Shown here: positions 7,675 to 18,187 of the stretch, piece by piece
Layout of the letters: the number at the start of each line of letters is the position of its first letter
Position numbering within the stretch: the stretch's first letter is position 1
Assembly (NCBI RefSeq): GCF_038404985.1
Contig: NZ_JBBKBA010000002.1
Coordinates: forward strand, 682,001-746,000
Source of the DNA: Ferrovibrio sp. MS7
Lineage (GTDB): Bacteria > Pseudomonadota > Alphaproteobacteria > Ferrovibrionales > Ferrovibrionaceae
Length of the DNA: 64,000 nt
Reading direction: 5' to 3'
Notes under the pieces: model-generated
The model's database searches: none
The model's input: the letters and a program-made list of their open reading frames with translations, nothing else
What the model was told of the DNA's origin: nothing
Program-made: the position numbers and the translations under genes

Positions 7675-9038
7675 GCCAGCCGCAGGCGATACAGCCGCAC
7701 GCCGAAGGGCGTGAAGCGGTCGCGGATCAGATTCGGCTCGGCCAGTGTCATCTCCGGCATGGCAACCGGCAAAAATGGCGCGAGCGTGGCGATGACACGG
7801 TCGCAGGTAATGTCGACGTTCAGCGCCATATCCTCGATATTCACCGCAATCAGCAGCAGGTCGCCATTATCCGCCGGCTTGACGATCAGGCGGATCGGCT
7901 GGCTGCGGCGATAGGGACCGTCGGCTTTCACCGTGCAGGCGAGATCGGCTGTCGGCTGCAGCATGCTGGGGCCGACCAGGGCCAGTTCATGGTTCAGTGC
8001 CACCACCTGGCGCCACATCGCCTGTGACTGGCGAAGTTGCTGCGGCGTTGCCACCAGTGCCGGCTTCTTGCTGTTGTCATAGTCCGGCACGTCGCCGTAA
8101 TCGGCGATTGGCGACGGGCTGTAGCCGAGCACGTCACCATCGCGGGTGCCGTGGCTGTCATAGCTGAAATGGATCACCCCGGTGGCACCATGCACCAGCG
8201 CGGTATAGATCGTGGCGCGCAACTGCTCGGCATCGGGCATGTACCAGCCCATACGGGTATCGGCGAAAGCCTGGGAAATATACCAGACCGGCTTCTTTCC
8301 CTCGGTCAGACGCACGGCCCGCGACATGGTACGTGCCACCCGTTCGATATGCTGCACCGGGTCGGCACGGCGGAAAAAGGGGTAGTTGAACAGAGCCGAG
8401 ATATCGGCCTTTTCCCGCCATGCCGCCCAGCGTTGATAGTAAATCGGCGCCAGGCCTGCGCCATCAACGATCAATGAGGCGCGCCCGGGATCGAAGCTGC
8501 GAAAGCGCGCCAGGGTCTGGTCGAACACAGCCAGACGGGCCGGCGTGTCCGCGTCGGAGACGAATTGCGCTGCTTCATTCTCCAGCATCCAGGCGAGAAT
8601 GGCCGGACTCTGCCAGCGCCGTCGCGCCAGCGTCTCTTCGGGGTTCTCCACGATTGCCTGCAGGCCCAGCCGCTCGGCAGCATCCAGGGCGGCATCAATA
8701 TTCTGCACCGGCCACAGATGCACCGTGTTGAAACCGGCTTGCTTGAACAATGCGAGATCATGCTTCTGGCCGAAGGCTTCGCCATGCAGCGCGTGGTAGG
8801 CGCCGATGGGAAAGAAGGAACGGGCCGGATCATAGGCGCGGCGCAGGTTGCCCTGGGCATCCGTGTGCGGCACGCCCTCGCGATGCACCATCTGCTGCGC
8901 CGTAGCCGGCGGCTCGTCCGGAACCGTCACGGACTGGCAGGCGGAAAGGCCGAGAAATACCAGCAACATCGCAAGCCGGGCGGCGCTCCGGCCCACATAC
9001 CCGCTGTGGATGAAATCAAGCTGCCCGGCCCGCACCAT
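7671..9038 (-). CDS. TIM-barrel glycoside-hydrolase-like lipoprotein
   Basis: 455 residues from ATG 9036-9038; an internal ATG at 8969 would give a shorter and more typical lipoprotein leader (MLLVFLGLSAC), and the choice is open. After the lipobox the protein reads like a clan-A glycosidase: FFPIGAYHALHG, LFKQAGFNTVHLWP (beta-2 strand), LQAIVENPEE, AWMLENEAAQF (Asn-Glu pair at the acid/base position), then WYISQAFAD and GVIHFSYDS. A beta-sandwich region closes it. No exact GH family is recognised. First gene of the 9038-to-4948 operon; likely trims or modifies an envelope glycan. Confidence 0.7.
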   Translation of the reverse strand: MVRAGQLDFIHSGYVGRSAARLAMLLVFLGLSACQSVTVPDEPPATAQQMVHREGVPHTDAQGNLRRAYDPARSFFPIGAYHALHGEAFGQKHDLALFKQAGFNTVHLWPVQNIDAALDAAERLGLQAIVENPEETLARRRWQSPAILAWMLENEAAQFVSDADTPARLAVFDQTLARFRSFDPGRASLIVDGAGLAPIYYQRWAAWREKADISALFNYPFFRRADPVQHIERVARTMSRAVRLTEGKKPVWYISQAFADTRMGWYMPDAEQLRATIYTALVHGATGVIHFSYDSHGTRDGDVLGYSPSPIADYGDVPDYDNSKKPALVATPQQLRQSQAMWRQVVALNHELALVGPSMLQPTADLACTVKADGPYRRSQPIRLIVKPADNGDLLLIAVNIEDMALNVDITCDRVIATLAPFLPVAMPEMTLAEPNLIRDRFTPFGVRLYRLRLA

Positions 9039-9104
9039 TGAATCCCCGCAATTTCATTCCCAAATGATATAAGCTGAACCTGTTTCAAGCTCCAGGAGGG
9101 CCCC

Positions 9105-9308
9105 ATGAAGTTTAGCATTCTCACCCTTGCCGCCGGTATGCTGCTGATTGGCAGCACCGTTGCCCAGGCGCAGACAGTGCCCCAGGTCGTAACGCCGGTG
9201 ATCGCGCCGATCGTCACCCAGAACCAGGCCGGTGCCACTTCCCAGGCGGTCCAGGACGGGACCAAGAAGGCCGAGGAAAAGGCTTCGGAGCAGGCACCGA
9301 AGAAGTAA
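9105..9308 (+). CDS. Very small secreted protein with its own terminator
   Basis: 67 codons with a strong AGGAGGG ribosome binding site 5 bases before ATG. A standard Sec signal peptide (MKFSILTLAAGMLLIGSTVA, cleavage after AQA) leaves about 43 residues: a Pro/Val segment (VPQVVTPVIAPIVTQ) and then a charged helix ending KKAEEKASEQAPKK. There is no cysteine or lipobox, so it is free in the periplasm or secreted. Terminator at 9329-9367 makes it a single-gene unit, divergent from the lipoprotein operon across 66 bp. Family unknown. Confidence 0.7.
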   Translation: MKFSILTLAAGMLLIGSTVAQAQTVPQVVTPVIAPIVTQNQAGATSQAVQDGTKKAEEKASEQAPKK

Positions 9309-9328
9309 GCCTGTACGCCACTCTGTCG

Positions 9329-9367
9329 GCCGCGCCGGATGTGACAATTCGGCGCGGCTTTATTTTT
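9329..9367 (+). terminator. Rho-independent terminator of the 67-residue secreted protein gene
   Basis: A perfect 9-bp stem GCCGCGCCG (9329-9337) / CGGCGCGGC (9350-9358) with a 12-base loop is followed by TTTATTTTT. It lies 20 bases after the stop of the small gene on the same strand. Confidence 0.85.
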
Positions 9368-9392
9368 GCGCCGAACCAGCGTAAGCCGGGCC

Positions 9393-10235
9393 ATGTTCCC
9401 GAGCCAGAATCTCCTGCCCTCGCCCTTGTCGCCGGATTACTGGCCCGCTGTTGCCGGCCTTGGCTGGCCACTGGCTGCGGCCTTCCTGGTCGCGCTGGCA
9501 GGTACCTGGCTTGGCATGCGGCTGGCACCCAGGCTTGGCGCCATTGCGCAGGTGCAGGCCGACCGCTGGCACCAGAGCGGCGCCGTGCCGAAGCTGGCCG
9601 GGCCGGGCCTGCTGGCAGGCCTGGTCTTTGCCCTGCCGCTGCCGCTATGGCTGGTGGCGGCCTCAGCCTGCCTGATCGGCTGCCTCGATGACCGCCAGCA
9701 CCTCGCGGCGGGGCCGAAGGCGCTGCTGCTGCTGGTTCCGGCCCTGGCCGGTGCCTGGGTAACCGGACAGGCCTGGGTAGCCCCGGCGATCTGGATCGCG
9801 GCGAATGCCTGGAACCTGCTGGATCATGCCGATGGCCTTGCCGCCGCCGCCGCCTGCGCCGCCTGCCTGCTGATGGGCGTTGCCGGCGGCCCGCTGGCGG
9901 CCGCGGCGCTGGCCGGCTTCCTGGTCTTCAATCTGCCGCCGGCCCGCAGCTTCATGGGCGATGGCGGCAGCCTGCTGCTGGGCACCACCCTGGTGCTGCT
10001 GGCGGCGCCGCTGGGGCCGGAAGTAGCCCTGGCCTGGAGCGCGGTGCCGCTGCTCGATTCCGCCCTGGTGGTGGCGAGCCGGTTGCAGCGCGGCGCGAAA
10101 CCCTGGATCGGCGGCACCGATCATTCCGGCCACCGCCTGCTGCGCACCGGCCTGCCGGCTTTCTTGCTTCCGCCACTCTATGCCCTGGCCGCCGCCCTGT
10201 TCGGCCTGACCGTAACTGCCCTGATGATGCGTTAG
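9393..10235 (+). CDS. WecA/MraY-family undecaprenyl-phosphate sugar-1-phosphate transferase
   Basis: 280 residues, shorter than the usual 320-370, with about nine hydrophobic helices. Family motifs are in order: GCLDDR (Mg-binding Asp-Asp), NAWNLLDHADGLAA (the N..N..DG.DGL loop, with His where many members have Gly or Asn), FMGDGGSLLLG and the cytosolic GGTDHSGHRL (His-rich loop). It should start a glycan by moving a sugar-phosphate from UDP-sugar to the C55 lipid. I start at ATG 9393 because the earlier TTG lies in the terminator. Converges with the GT2 gene, sharing 4 bp at the stops. Confidence 0.85.
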   Translation: MFPSQNLLPSPLSPDYWPAVAGLGWPLAAAFLVALAGTWLGMRLAPRLGAIAQVQADRWHQSGAVPKLAGPGLLAGLVFALPLPLWLVAASACLIGCLDDRQHLAAGPKALLLLVPALAGAWVTGQAWVAPAIWIAANAWNLLDHADGLAAAAACAACLLMGVAGGPLAAAALAGFLVFNLPPARSFMGDGGSLLLGTTLVLLAAPLGPEVALAWSAVPLLDSALVVASRLQRGAKPWIGGTDHSGHRLLRTGLPAFLLPPLYALAAALFGLTVTALMMR

Positions 10236-11185
10236 GTGTCGCGCTGAAAAGCCCGGCGTAAAATGCCGGGCAAGTCGCCGGGCAGACGCCGCAGAAAGAT
10301 CAGCCCGAAACGCAGCCACAGCAACGTCGAGACCAGCGACAGGAACCAGCGCGGATAGCTGGTGTGGAAATGCTTGACGAAATAGTAGCTGGCGCTGCGC
10401 GTCTTGTGCCATTCGACGAAGATGCGGGAGACATCAGACGTGGAGAGATGGTGCGGGATCGGTATGTCGCCAGCATAGAGCACCCGCCCACCCATCTGAG
10501 CGATGCGGATGCACAGGTCGGCATCGTCGAAATGCAGGAACATGTGATCATCCATGCCGCCGAGCTGTTCATAATAGCGGCGTGGAATCATCATGAACGC
10601 CCCCGACACCGTGGGCACTTCAGCCACACTACGCTCTGCTTCGGCATCAAAGCGGTGCAGGCGGCGGAAATAGGGATGATTGGGAAACAGCCGGTCCAGC
10701 CGCAGCAATTCCATCAGTACGCGCCAGGGCGAGAGGATTTCGCGCCGGCCACCACGCTGCTCGCGGCCATCGGGATGTTGCAGCCGGCCGCCGCAGAGCC
10801 AGACCCGCTCCTGCTGCGCAAAGACATCAAGGATCCGGCTGAAGGTCGCGGGCAACAGCACGCAATCGGGATTGACGAAGGCGATGTAGTCGGCCTGGGC
10901 CTGCGCCGCGCCGAAATTGCAGCCAGCGGCAAAGCCAAGATTGCGCCTGGCTCGCAGCAGCTTGAGACGCGGTTCGGTTGCCGCCATTGCGGCCAGGCGC
11001 TGGCGCGTCTCTGCCGAGTTGCCGTTATCCACCAGGATCAATTCGACCAGTTCCGGCTGCGCCAATTGCGAGGCGATGTTTTCCCACAGCACCGGGCCGG
11101 TGTAGTAGCTGACAGTCACAGCCGAGACCCGGCGCGGCAATGGCGCGTTCAATTCGCTCGGCAATGCTAACGGCTGCTCAGACAC
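10232..11185 (-). CDS. Glycosyltransferase family 2, rhamnosyltransferase-like
   Basis: 317 residues starting at GTG 11183-11185. The GT-A fold is seen as VTVSYYTGPVLWENI, ELILVDNGNSAETRQRL, RNLGFAAGCNFGA, then FVNPDCVLL (the DXD-equivalent region, here N-P-D) and SGAFMMIPRRYYEQLGGMDDHMFLHFDDADLCIRI, here cited by its parts: a GGMD acceptor-loop and a DDADL catalytic segment. These are typical of rhamnosyl- and related transferases that extend cell-surface glycans. The C-terminus has a hydrophobic segment. It follows the O-antigen-ligase-like gene by 67 bp on the same strand. Confidence 0.85.
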   Translation of the reverse strand: MSEQPLALPSELNAPLPRRVSAVTVSYYTGPVLWENIASQLAQPELVELILVDNGNSAETRQRLAAMAATEPRLKLLRARRNLGFAAGCNFGAAQAQADYIAFVNPDCVLLPATFSRILDVFAQQERVWLCGGRLQHPDGREQRGGRREILSPWRVLMELLRLDRLFPNHPYFRRLHRFDAEAERSVAEVPTVSGAFMMIPRRYYEQLGGMDDHMFLHFDDADLCIRIAQMGGRVLYAGDIPIPHHLSTSDVSRIFVEWHKTRSASYYFVKHFHTSYPRWFLSLVSTLLWLRFGLIFLRRLPGDLPGILRRAFQRDT

Positions 11186-11252
11186 ACGATACTCCGAAGG
11201 GCCTAAAACCGGCTCAATACCTTAATTCCAGCGCCTTGTCGAACCGCCGGAC

Positions 11253-13391
11253 CTATCGAACACTATTGATCAGGGCCTTGAAATTGTCGTCCAAAGGGAA
11301 AAATTGCTCAACGCCCGCGGCAATGGCGCGCCGTGCCAGAGCAGCGCCTTGGCGCTTAGCCTCCGGTTCTGGCTGCTGCAGCAATACCCCTCCTTCGAAA
11401 AAGAGGCCAATCGGGTCCTCCGGCCGGGCCTTGCGCAAGCGGAGGGCCAGCTCCCTGACCTTATCAAGCTGACCTGTCTGGAAGGTCCAGTTCAGATAGC
11501 CGAGGGCAATGTTGCTGCGCCAAGGGGCCAGCTCCAGGCCGCGCTCAATAATCTGGCGCCACAATGCGATATGGGGCAGCAGCAATGGCTGGTAAGCCGC
11601 GAGGGTTGGCCGCAGCATGATTTCGTCAAACAATGCACTGCCATACAGCGGTATCAACGGCGACGTGGTTTCAGGCAGGCGCAACACGATGATCTGCCTC
11701 AGCCAATCGATACGCGCCGCCTCTCGCTCGAAATTGGGTGTTGGTTTGCCCGGCTCGTGGCGACCGACCAGGAACCGGATTTCATAGTCCACCATATCCG
11801 CGATTTGGATATCGGCGCGGCGCGGATCCGCCGGCAAAGGTGGTGGTGGCGCGAGCGGCTGGCGCTGCGATTCAGTCTCGGCTGAAAACCAAGCTCGCTG
11901 CTGATCGATATCGCGGGCATAGCGATCCAACAAAATGGCGCCCCAGATATAGGTGACGGAAATCAATATCAGACTGCTCGCTGCGGCCGTGCGCCTGATC
12001 AGAACCGCACGCATCGGCGCGGCGCGCACCAGGGCAGCATTGCCGCCAGCCACAAGCGGGATGCCTTGCCGCCCGATAACGGCAATCCAGGCCAGAGCCA
12101 TGTAGGGTACGGCGAAGATCAGCTCAAACCACAAGCCCAGCGAGAGAATATAGGCCACCACCAGACCAAGCGTGAGACCCCGCCGCAGCGGCAGATGTTG
12201 ATCTTGCGCGAGCCATGCCGGCTGCAGCAGCAACCAAGCGGTCAACAACACCGCCGGCAAGCCACCATCATGCAAAGCCTGCATCAGCCAGTTATGCGCA
12301 TGCAGGTATTTTGAGGTCAGCACGTGCCAATCGTTCACCCGCCATATAGGGAAACCGGAAAACGTGACATGAGACATCATGGTGTTCGATATGCTGCCGG
12401 CGCCATTGCCAAACAGCCAGGCGATGGGCTGTTGCTCAGCCGCTGCCCTGATGACCAACCACACCATGCGGCGATCCTCCAGTGAGGCGATACTGGCGGT
12501 CAACGCTGGAATGCTGACGAGGATAAGAGGCAACAAAGCGGCGAATACCAGGATCAGCCCGACCATTGCCGGGCGGCGGATCAAACTGAGCCAGCCCTGC
12601 TTCGGCAGGCGCCACCATAACAGGGCAATGGCAAGGCCGACCAAAGCCGCGCCCATCATGGTCAATGCCTTTGACAGGACCAGCAGGCCCACGGCGAGCA
12701 AGCCAGCAATGATCCGCTCGGCAATTTCCAACCGGCCCTGCGCGGGCATTGCCCAGGCCATGACCGGCAGCGCGAGCCCGGGCCAGGCATAGTAGGCCAG
12801 CACCTGGAATACCGTCTCGGTACCGTTGAGGCGATCAAGGCCAAGCACCACCAGGATGCCTGCGGATGCGGCCATGCCGCCCCATAAGACCAGCCGCAAG
12901 GCGCGCGGCTGGCGCAGCACCAGATCGCCCAACAGCAGCCAGAGGCCAAGCCCGGTATACCATAGCGGCCCGAAGCCGGATTGCGGCACGCCAAGCAGAC
13001 GCAGCCGCCATTCGGCGCCCGTGAAACCGCCCGGGCCGCTTAGCAGCAGCCAGGCGGCAAGCAGGAAGGCTGGCAGGGCCAGCAAGAGCGCAGGTCGTGA
13101 TGGCCGGCCACCCGCCCCCAGCCAGACCGCCAAGACCATTGCGCCAAGCGCGGCCGCAATGAAATGCGCAATCACAATCGGCTCGGCCAATTGCCAAAGC
13201 CCGCGCTTGAATAGCGGCAGAGAAAAAAGCGGGCCGGCCAGCGCCAGCCACAGCACTGGCACCGCAAGATAGGGCGCGATACGTTCAACAGCCGCCACAG
13301 CGGCGCTGCCGGTCTCCTCGCCTGCAGGGCGGGCCACAGCGCTGGCAGAGGATGCTGGCTGCTGTTGTGGGCGTTTGGCCTTCCTGCTCAT
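11253..13391 (-). CDS. Wzy/O-antigen-ligase-like membrane protein with C-terminal TPR-like region
   Basis: 712 residues starting at ATG 13389-13391 (MSRKAKRPQQQ), which has a GAGGGG ribosome binding site; the frame is open further upstream without support. About twelve membrane helices fill residues 40-470, with a large periplasmic loop holding HAHNWLMQALHDGGLPAVLL, the His-rich Wzy_C/WaaL signature. A soluble C-terminal part of about 200 residues looks helical and TPR-like (ALGYLNWTFQTGQLDKVREL), as in PglL-type oligosaccharyltransferases. It likely polymerises or ligates a lipid-linked glycan. Whether lipid A, protein or another acceptor is used cannot be told. Confidence 0.75.
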   Translation of the reverse strand: MSRKAKRPQQQPASSASAVARPAGEETGSAAVAAVERIAPYLAVPVLWLALAGPLFSLPLFKRGLWQLAEPIVIAHFIAAALGAMVLAVWLGAGGRPSRPALLLALPAFLLAAWLLLSGPGGFTGAEWRLRLLGVPQSGFGPLWYTGLGLWLLLGDLVLRQPRALRLVLWGGMAASAGILVVLGLDRLNGTETVFQVLAYYAWPGLALPVMAWAMPAQGRLEIAERIIAGLLAVGLLVLSKALTMMGAALVGLAIALLWWRLPKQGWLSLIRRPAMVGLILVFAALLPLILVSIPALTASIASLEDRRMVWLVIRAAAEQQPIAWLFGNGAGSISNTMMSHVTFSGFPIWRVNDWHVLTSKYLHAHNWLMQALHDGGLPAVLLTAWLLLQPAWLAQDQHLPLRRGLTLGLVVAYILSLGLWFELIFAVPYMALAWIAVIGRQGIPLVAGGNAALVRAAPMRAVLIRRTAAASSLILISVTYIWGAILLDRYARDIDQQRAWFSAETESQRQPLAPPPPLPADPRRADIQIADMVDYEIRFLVGRHEPGKPTPNFEREAARIDWLRQIIVLRLPETTSPLIPLYGSALFDEIMLRPTLAAYQPLLLPHIALWRQIIERGLELAPWRSNIALGYLNWTFQTGQLDKVRELALRLRKARPEDPIGLFFEGGVLLQQPEPEAKRQGAALARRAIAAGVEQFFPLDDNFKALINSVR

Positions 13392-13564
13392 GTCTAACCC
13401 CTCATGGCTCTCGGTCCATGACTCCGCTAGACGCCAGTGCGCCTGACTCGCTCGACTGGGACAGGGACGGCTTGGCCACGCAGCACGCTCCAATGATGTT
13501 ATTGGGGCTGATTAAACGAAAATGGCGGCTTTGTCGAACCGGGCTTTACTTTCAGCCCGCCTCC

Positions 13565-14422
13565 TTACCGCTGTGGCGCCACTGGCGACAGTCGCGACAA
13601 TTGCGGCCACAGCTTCGCCCAGCAGCAATCGTGATCGGCGTCGTCGATCCGTGTCACCAGGGCTTCAGGCTGCAGGCCATACCGGCGCAGGGCGGCAAAG
13701 GTCAGCTCCGGCGGCACCTGCTTGTCGCGGCTGCCGACAAAATGGCGCTGCGGCAAACGCGTCCAGGCCGCAGCAGTCTCGGTGCTGTTGCGCGAGCCGA
13801 AGAGCGGCGTGTCGCCGAAATGACTGGTCCAAGCCTGATGGTCGAGCAGGCCTGAAACGGTGACGATGCTTTCGATGTCATTGCGGCTGCCAGCCAGCAG
13901 CAGCGCCATCAACGCCCCACCGGAATAGCCATAAAGCTGCAACCGCCGCGCACCAAAGCGGGCGACATACTGGTCGATGGCCTCATTCAGTGCCGCCACG
14001 GTTTCCGGCGCGAAGCGGTGTGTGGTCCAGTATTCCGAAACGCAGTTGCGCGCCTTATCGCCGCCGATGAACTGGCAGGGCCGCGCCAAATACAGCAGGT
14101 TGGGCAAAGGATGGCGTGCCGCCAGATCCAGCGCCACCGGCTTGCCTGGTGTCGGATCGCCAGAGCGCTGATAGCGGCTGATATAGGCTTCGCCATCGCC
14201 CTCGATGAAAATGCCAAGACGCGGATCGCTCGGATCGCCTTGGCGATAATATGCCGCGATATCGAAGCTGCGCGTGGCGAAGCGCACCCGCTGCAGCGGC
14301 GGATTTGCCAGGCGCGCGGCGGCATCGGCGCGGGCTTCATCGCTCAGCAGCAGTCCGCCGCCTTCGCAGCCGGCCAGCAGGAGCATAAATAACAGGCAGC
14401 CAATACCGCGCAACAGAGTCAT
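13565..14422 (-). CDS. Alpha/beta-hydrolase lipoprotein
   Basis: About 285 residues. The start is ambiguous: ATG 14422 (MTLLRGIG) has GGGG about ten bases upstream, while ATG 14440 or 14434 would add six or four residues. A lipobox LLAGC anchors it. The alpha/beta-hydrolase triad can be read as Ser in YGYSGGALMA, Asp in VGSRDKQVPPE and His in DDADHDCCW. A Cys pair (RPCQF...NCVSEYW) may form a disulfide. It is a predicted periplasmic or outer-membrane esterase/lipase-like enzyme without known substrate. It stands alone, 174 bp downstream of the start of the Wzy-like gene. Confidence 0.75.
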   Translation of the reverse strand: MTLLRGIGCLLFMLLLAGCEGGGLLLSDEARADAAARLANPPLQRVRFATRSFDIAAYYRQGDPSDPRLGIFIEGDGEAYISRYQRSGDPTPGKPVALDLAARHPLPNLLYLARPCQFIGGDKARNCVSEYWTTHRFAPETVAALNEAIDQYVARFGARRLQLYGYSGGALMALLLAGSRNDIESIVTVSGLLDHQAWTSHFGDTPLFGSRNSTETAAAWTRLPQRHFVGSRDKQVPPELTFAALRRYGLQPEALVTRIDDADHDCCWAKLWPQLSRLSPVAPQR

Positions 14423-14525
14423 ATCAGCAGGCATCCCCATCCCGTGACGGCATCATCATGCCAGCCAGACTGCCTGCCGTCGCCACGTTTGAAAAGCGGC
14501 ATGGCAAAGAATGGTGCCTGAACAG

Positions 14526-14559
14526 CAAAAAGGGCCAGACCTTGCGGTCTGGCCCTTTT
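14526..14559 (-). terminator. Rho-independent terminator of the autotransporter-like gene
   Basis: A perfect 14-bp stem AAAAGGGCCAGACC (14528-14541) / GGTCTGGCCCTTTT (14546-14559) has a 4-base loop. Read on the minus strand it follows the stop at 14594 and ends in a T tract. Because of its A/T symmetry it could also stop transcription from the other side. Confidence 0.9.
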
Positions 14560-14593
14560 GTTTAAGCCGGCCGTTTAAGCCGGAAGGTCTGGC

Positions 14594-15697
14594 TTAGAAG
14601 GTGGCGCGGAGACGGGCCGAGACGCTCCACACGTCAAGGTCCTGGCGGCCAGCCGAGAGATAGGCGCCTTCCACATTGCCGGAGAAACTACCCAAGCCGA
14701 AGAAGTTGATGCCAAGGCCGATCTGCGCGCCGAGCTCGTCGTCATTCGAGAAGGTGCCGTTGCCCAGGGCCACCGGGGCGTTCTTCTCGAAATCATACTC
14801 GCCAACCAGCTTCACATACGGCATCACCTTCTCGAAGGCATAGCCGACATTGCCGCCGAAGGTCACGCGACCCAGCTTGGTGGTGCTGGAGCCGACCAGG
14901 CCGCCGGTCGATTCAGTGTAGGCGTCGCTCTTTTCTTCAAGATACATCACGCCAACCGTCGGCATCAGGCGCCAGCGACCGAAGCCATAGGCGCCGTTCA
15001 GGTTGCCGGAAACAAACCAGCGCTCGGCATCATACGAGCCGCGCACGTTGGTGTTGCGGACCACGTCGTAGTTGAGCATGCCGTAGCCGCCCGAAGCGCT
15101 GATGCTCCAGGTGTTGTTCAGCTGGAAGCCGAAATACGGGATGATCGAAAGACCGTCGCTCTTGGTGGAGCCATTGTTGAACGTGGTGGTGAGGTCGAGG
15201 TTCTCGTAGCCCAGCGAAACGCCGATCAGGGCGCGGTCGCTAAGCTTGTAATCAAGGCCGCCGACCACGTTGTAAACGTTGCCATCCATCTGCAGGCCGG
15301 CCTGGCTGTTCTCCACCGAAGCATAGCTGCCCTGCATCCAGGTGCCGAACTTCTTGTCGGCCGAACCGGCGGCGCGACCGGAGTCGCGACCGTTCATCGA
15401 GATGGGACCAGGGGTAGCGCCGCCGCTGGGGCTGAAGCCACCGCCGGTGCCGCCGCCAGTAAAGCCGCCGCCGATGCCGCCGCTGATGGCGCCACCGATG
15501 GCACCGCTGATCAGGCTAGCGGTCTGGGCCGAGGCGATCGGCGCGGCCACCGCGGTAACTGCCTGGTTGGCAACGGCACCCGAATTGGAGACGTCAGAAG
15601 CGGCGAAAGCCGGCGCGGCGGCGAAGAGGCCACCGGCCACCAGGCCAAACGTAAGGACGCCGAAGGCAAATCTTGCCGCTGCGATTTTCCGAATCAT
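14594..15697 (-). CDS. Autotransporter-type outer-membrane beta-barrel protein without large passenger
   Basis: 367 residues. Signal peptide (residues 1-32, ending APAFA), a short Ala/Val region, a low-complexity Gly-rich stretch (about 63-95, GGxGGGFTGGGTGGGF) and then an autotransporter beta-domain of about 260 residues with alternating aromatic strands, ending in the expected terminal Phe (RLRATF). It starts with GTWMQGSYASVEN, typical of the barrel's first strand. The passenger is at most about 90 residues, so this may be a pore-like or adhesin-remnant barrel. It has its own promoter, leader hairpin and terminator. Confidence 0.85.
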   Translation of the reverse strand: MIRKIAAARFAFGVLTFGLVAGGLFAAAPAFAASDVSNSGAVANQAVTAVAAPIASAQTASLISGAIGGAISGGIGGGFTGGGTGGGFSPSGGATPGPISMNGRDSGRAAGSADKKFGTWMQGSYASVENSQAGLQMDGNVYNVVGGLDYKLSDRALIGVSLGYENLDLTTTFNNGSTKSDGLSIIPYFGFQLNNTWSISASGGYGMLNYDVVRNTNVRGSYDAERWFVSGNLNGAYGFGRWRLMPTVGVMYLEEKSDAYTESTGGLVGSSTTKLGRVTFGGNVGYAFEKVMPYVKLVGEYDFEKNAPVALGNGTFSNDDELGAQIGLGINFFGLGSFSGNVEGAYLSAGRQDLDVWSVSARLRATF

Positions 15698-15712
15698 TAT
15701 TGCGCTCCCAAT

Positions 15713-15762
15713 AAAAAAACCTCAGGCGCCAGTCCGTTTGCAGACCGAAACCGCTTCAGGTT
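15713..15762 (-). promoter_or_regulatory. Leader hairpin with U7 tract ahead of the autotransporter-like gene
   Basis: On the minus strand a 7-bp stem with two G-U pairs (CGGTCTG at 15747-15741, CGGACTG at 15736-15730, loop CAAA) is enclosed by an outer AACCT/AGGTT pair and followed by seven T residues (15719-15713), then the ribosome binding site GGGAGCG and ATG. It resembles an intrinsic terminator placed in the 5' leader, so it may be an attenuator; a 5' stability hairpin is the alternative. Confidence 0.5.
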
Positions 15763-15764
15763 GG

Positions 15765-15794
15765 AGACTATGTGAGTCCGGCGACGCTGGTCAA
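15765..15794 (-). promoter_or_regulatory. Putative sigma70 promoter of the autotransporter-like gene
   Basis: On the minus strand, TTGACC (15794-15789) is separated by 18 bases from TAGTCT (15770-15765). The predicted transcript would start just before the leader hairpin. The -10 match is modest. Confidence 0.4.
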
Positions 15795-16073
15795 CCTGAC
15801 AATGCGCCTCTGCCGTTTACTTTGCTCGCTGTTGCAAAAACAGCACAGTCTGGTTGGTTTTTTTACAATTTCGCACGCCCCAACACAGCGTTAGCCAGAC
15901 TTTTCCCTGGGCCGAGGGGAGCTTTACCCGTGCTTTTTCGCGCCGCTTAAGGCTTTCACCACCGAGACTCCACATCTTGCAGTATATGTATTTGACACAG
16001 GAAGTTGACCATACGCGCTCATAAACACAACTTTTAGTGGCTTTTTTCGCGTCGCCGAGGTATCTGCCCGGAT

Positions 16074-16102
16074 TTGACCCGGCGGCTTCCGTATTCTACT
16101 TT
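16074..16102 (+). promoter_or_regulatory. Putative thiC promoter
   Basis: TTGACC (16074-16079), a 17-base spacer and TACTTT (16097-16102). The predicted start of transcription, about 16108, coincides with the first base of the TPP riboswitch, which supports the assignment. Confidence 0.5.
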
Positions 16103-16107
16103 TGCCG

Positions 16108-18150
<2,043 letters not shown>

Positions 18151-18187
18151 CCGAACTTCTGGGTGAATTGGCTGGAGGATTTCCGGG

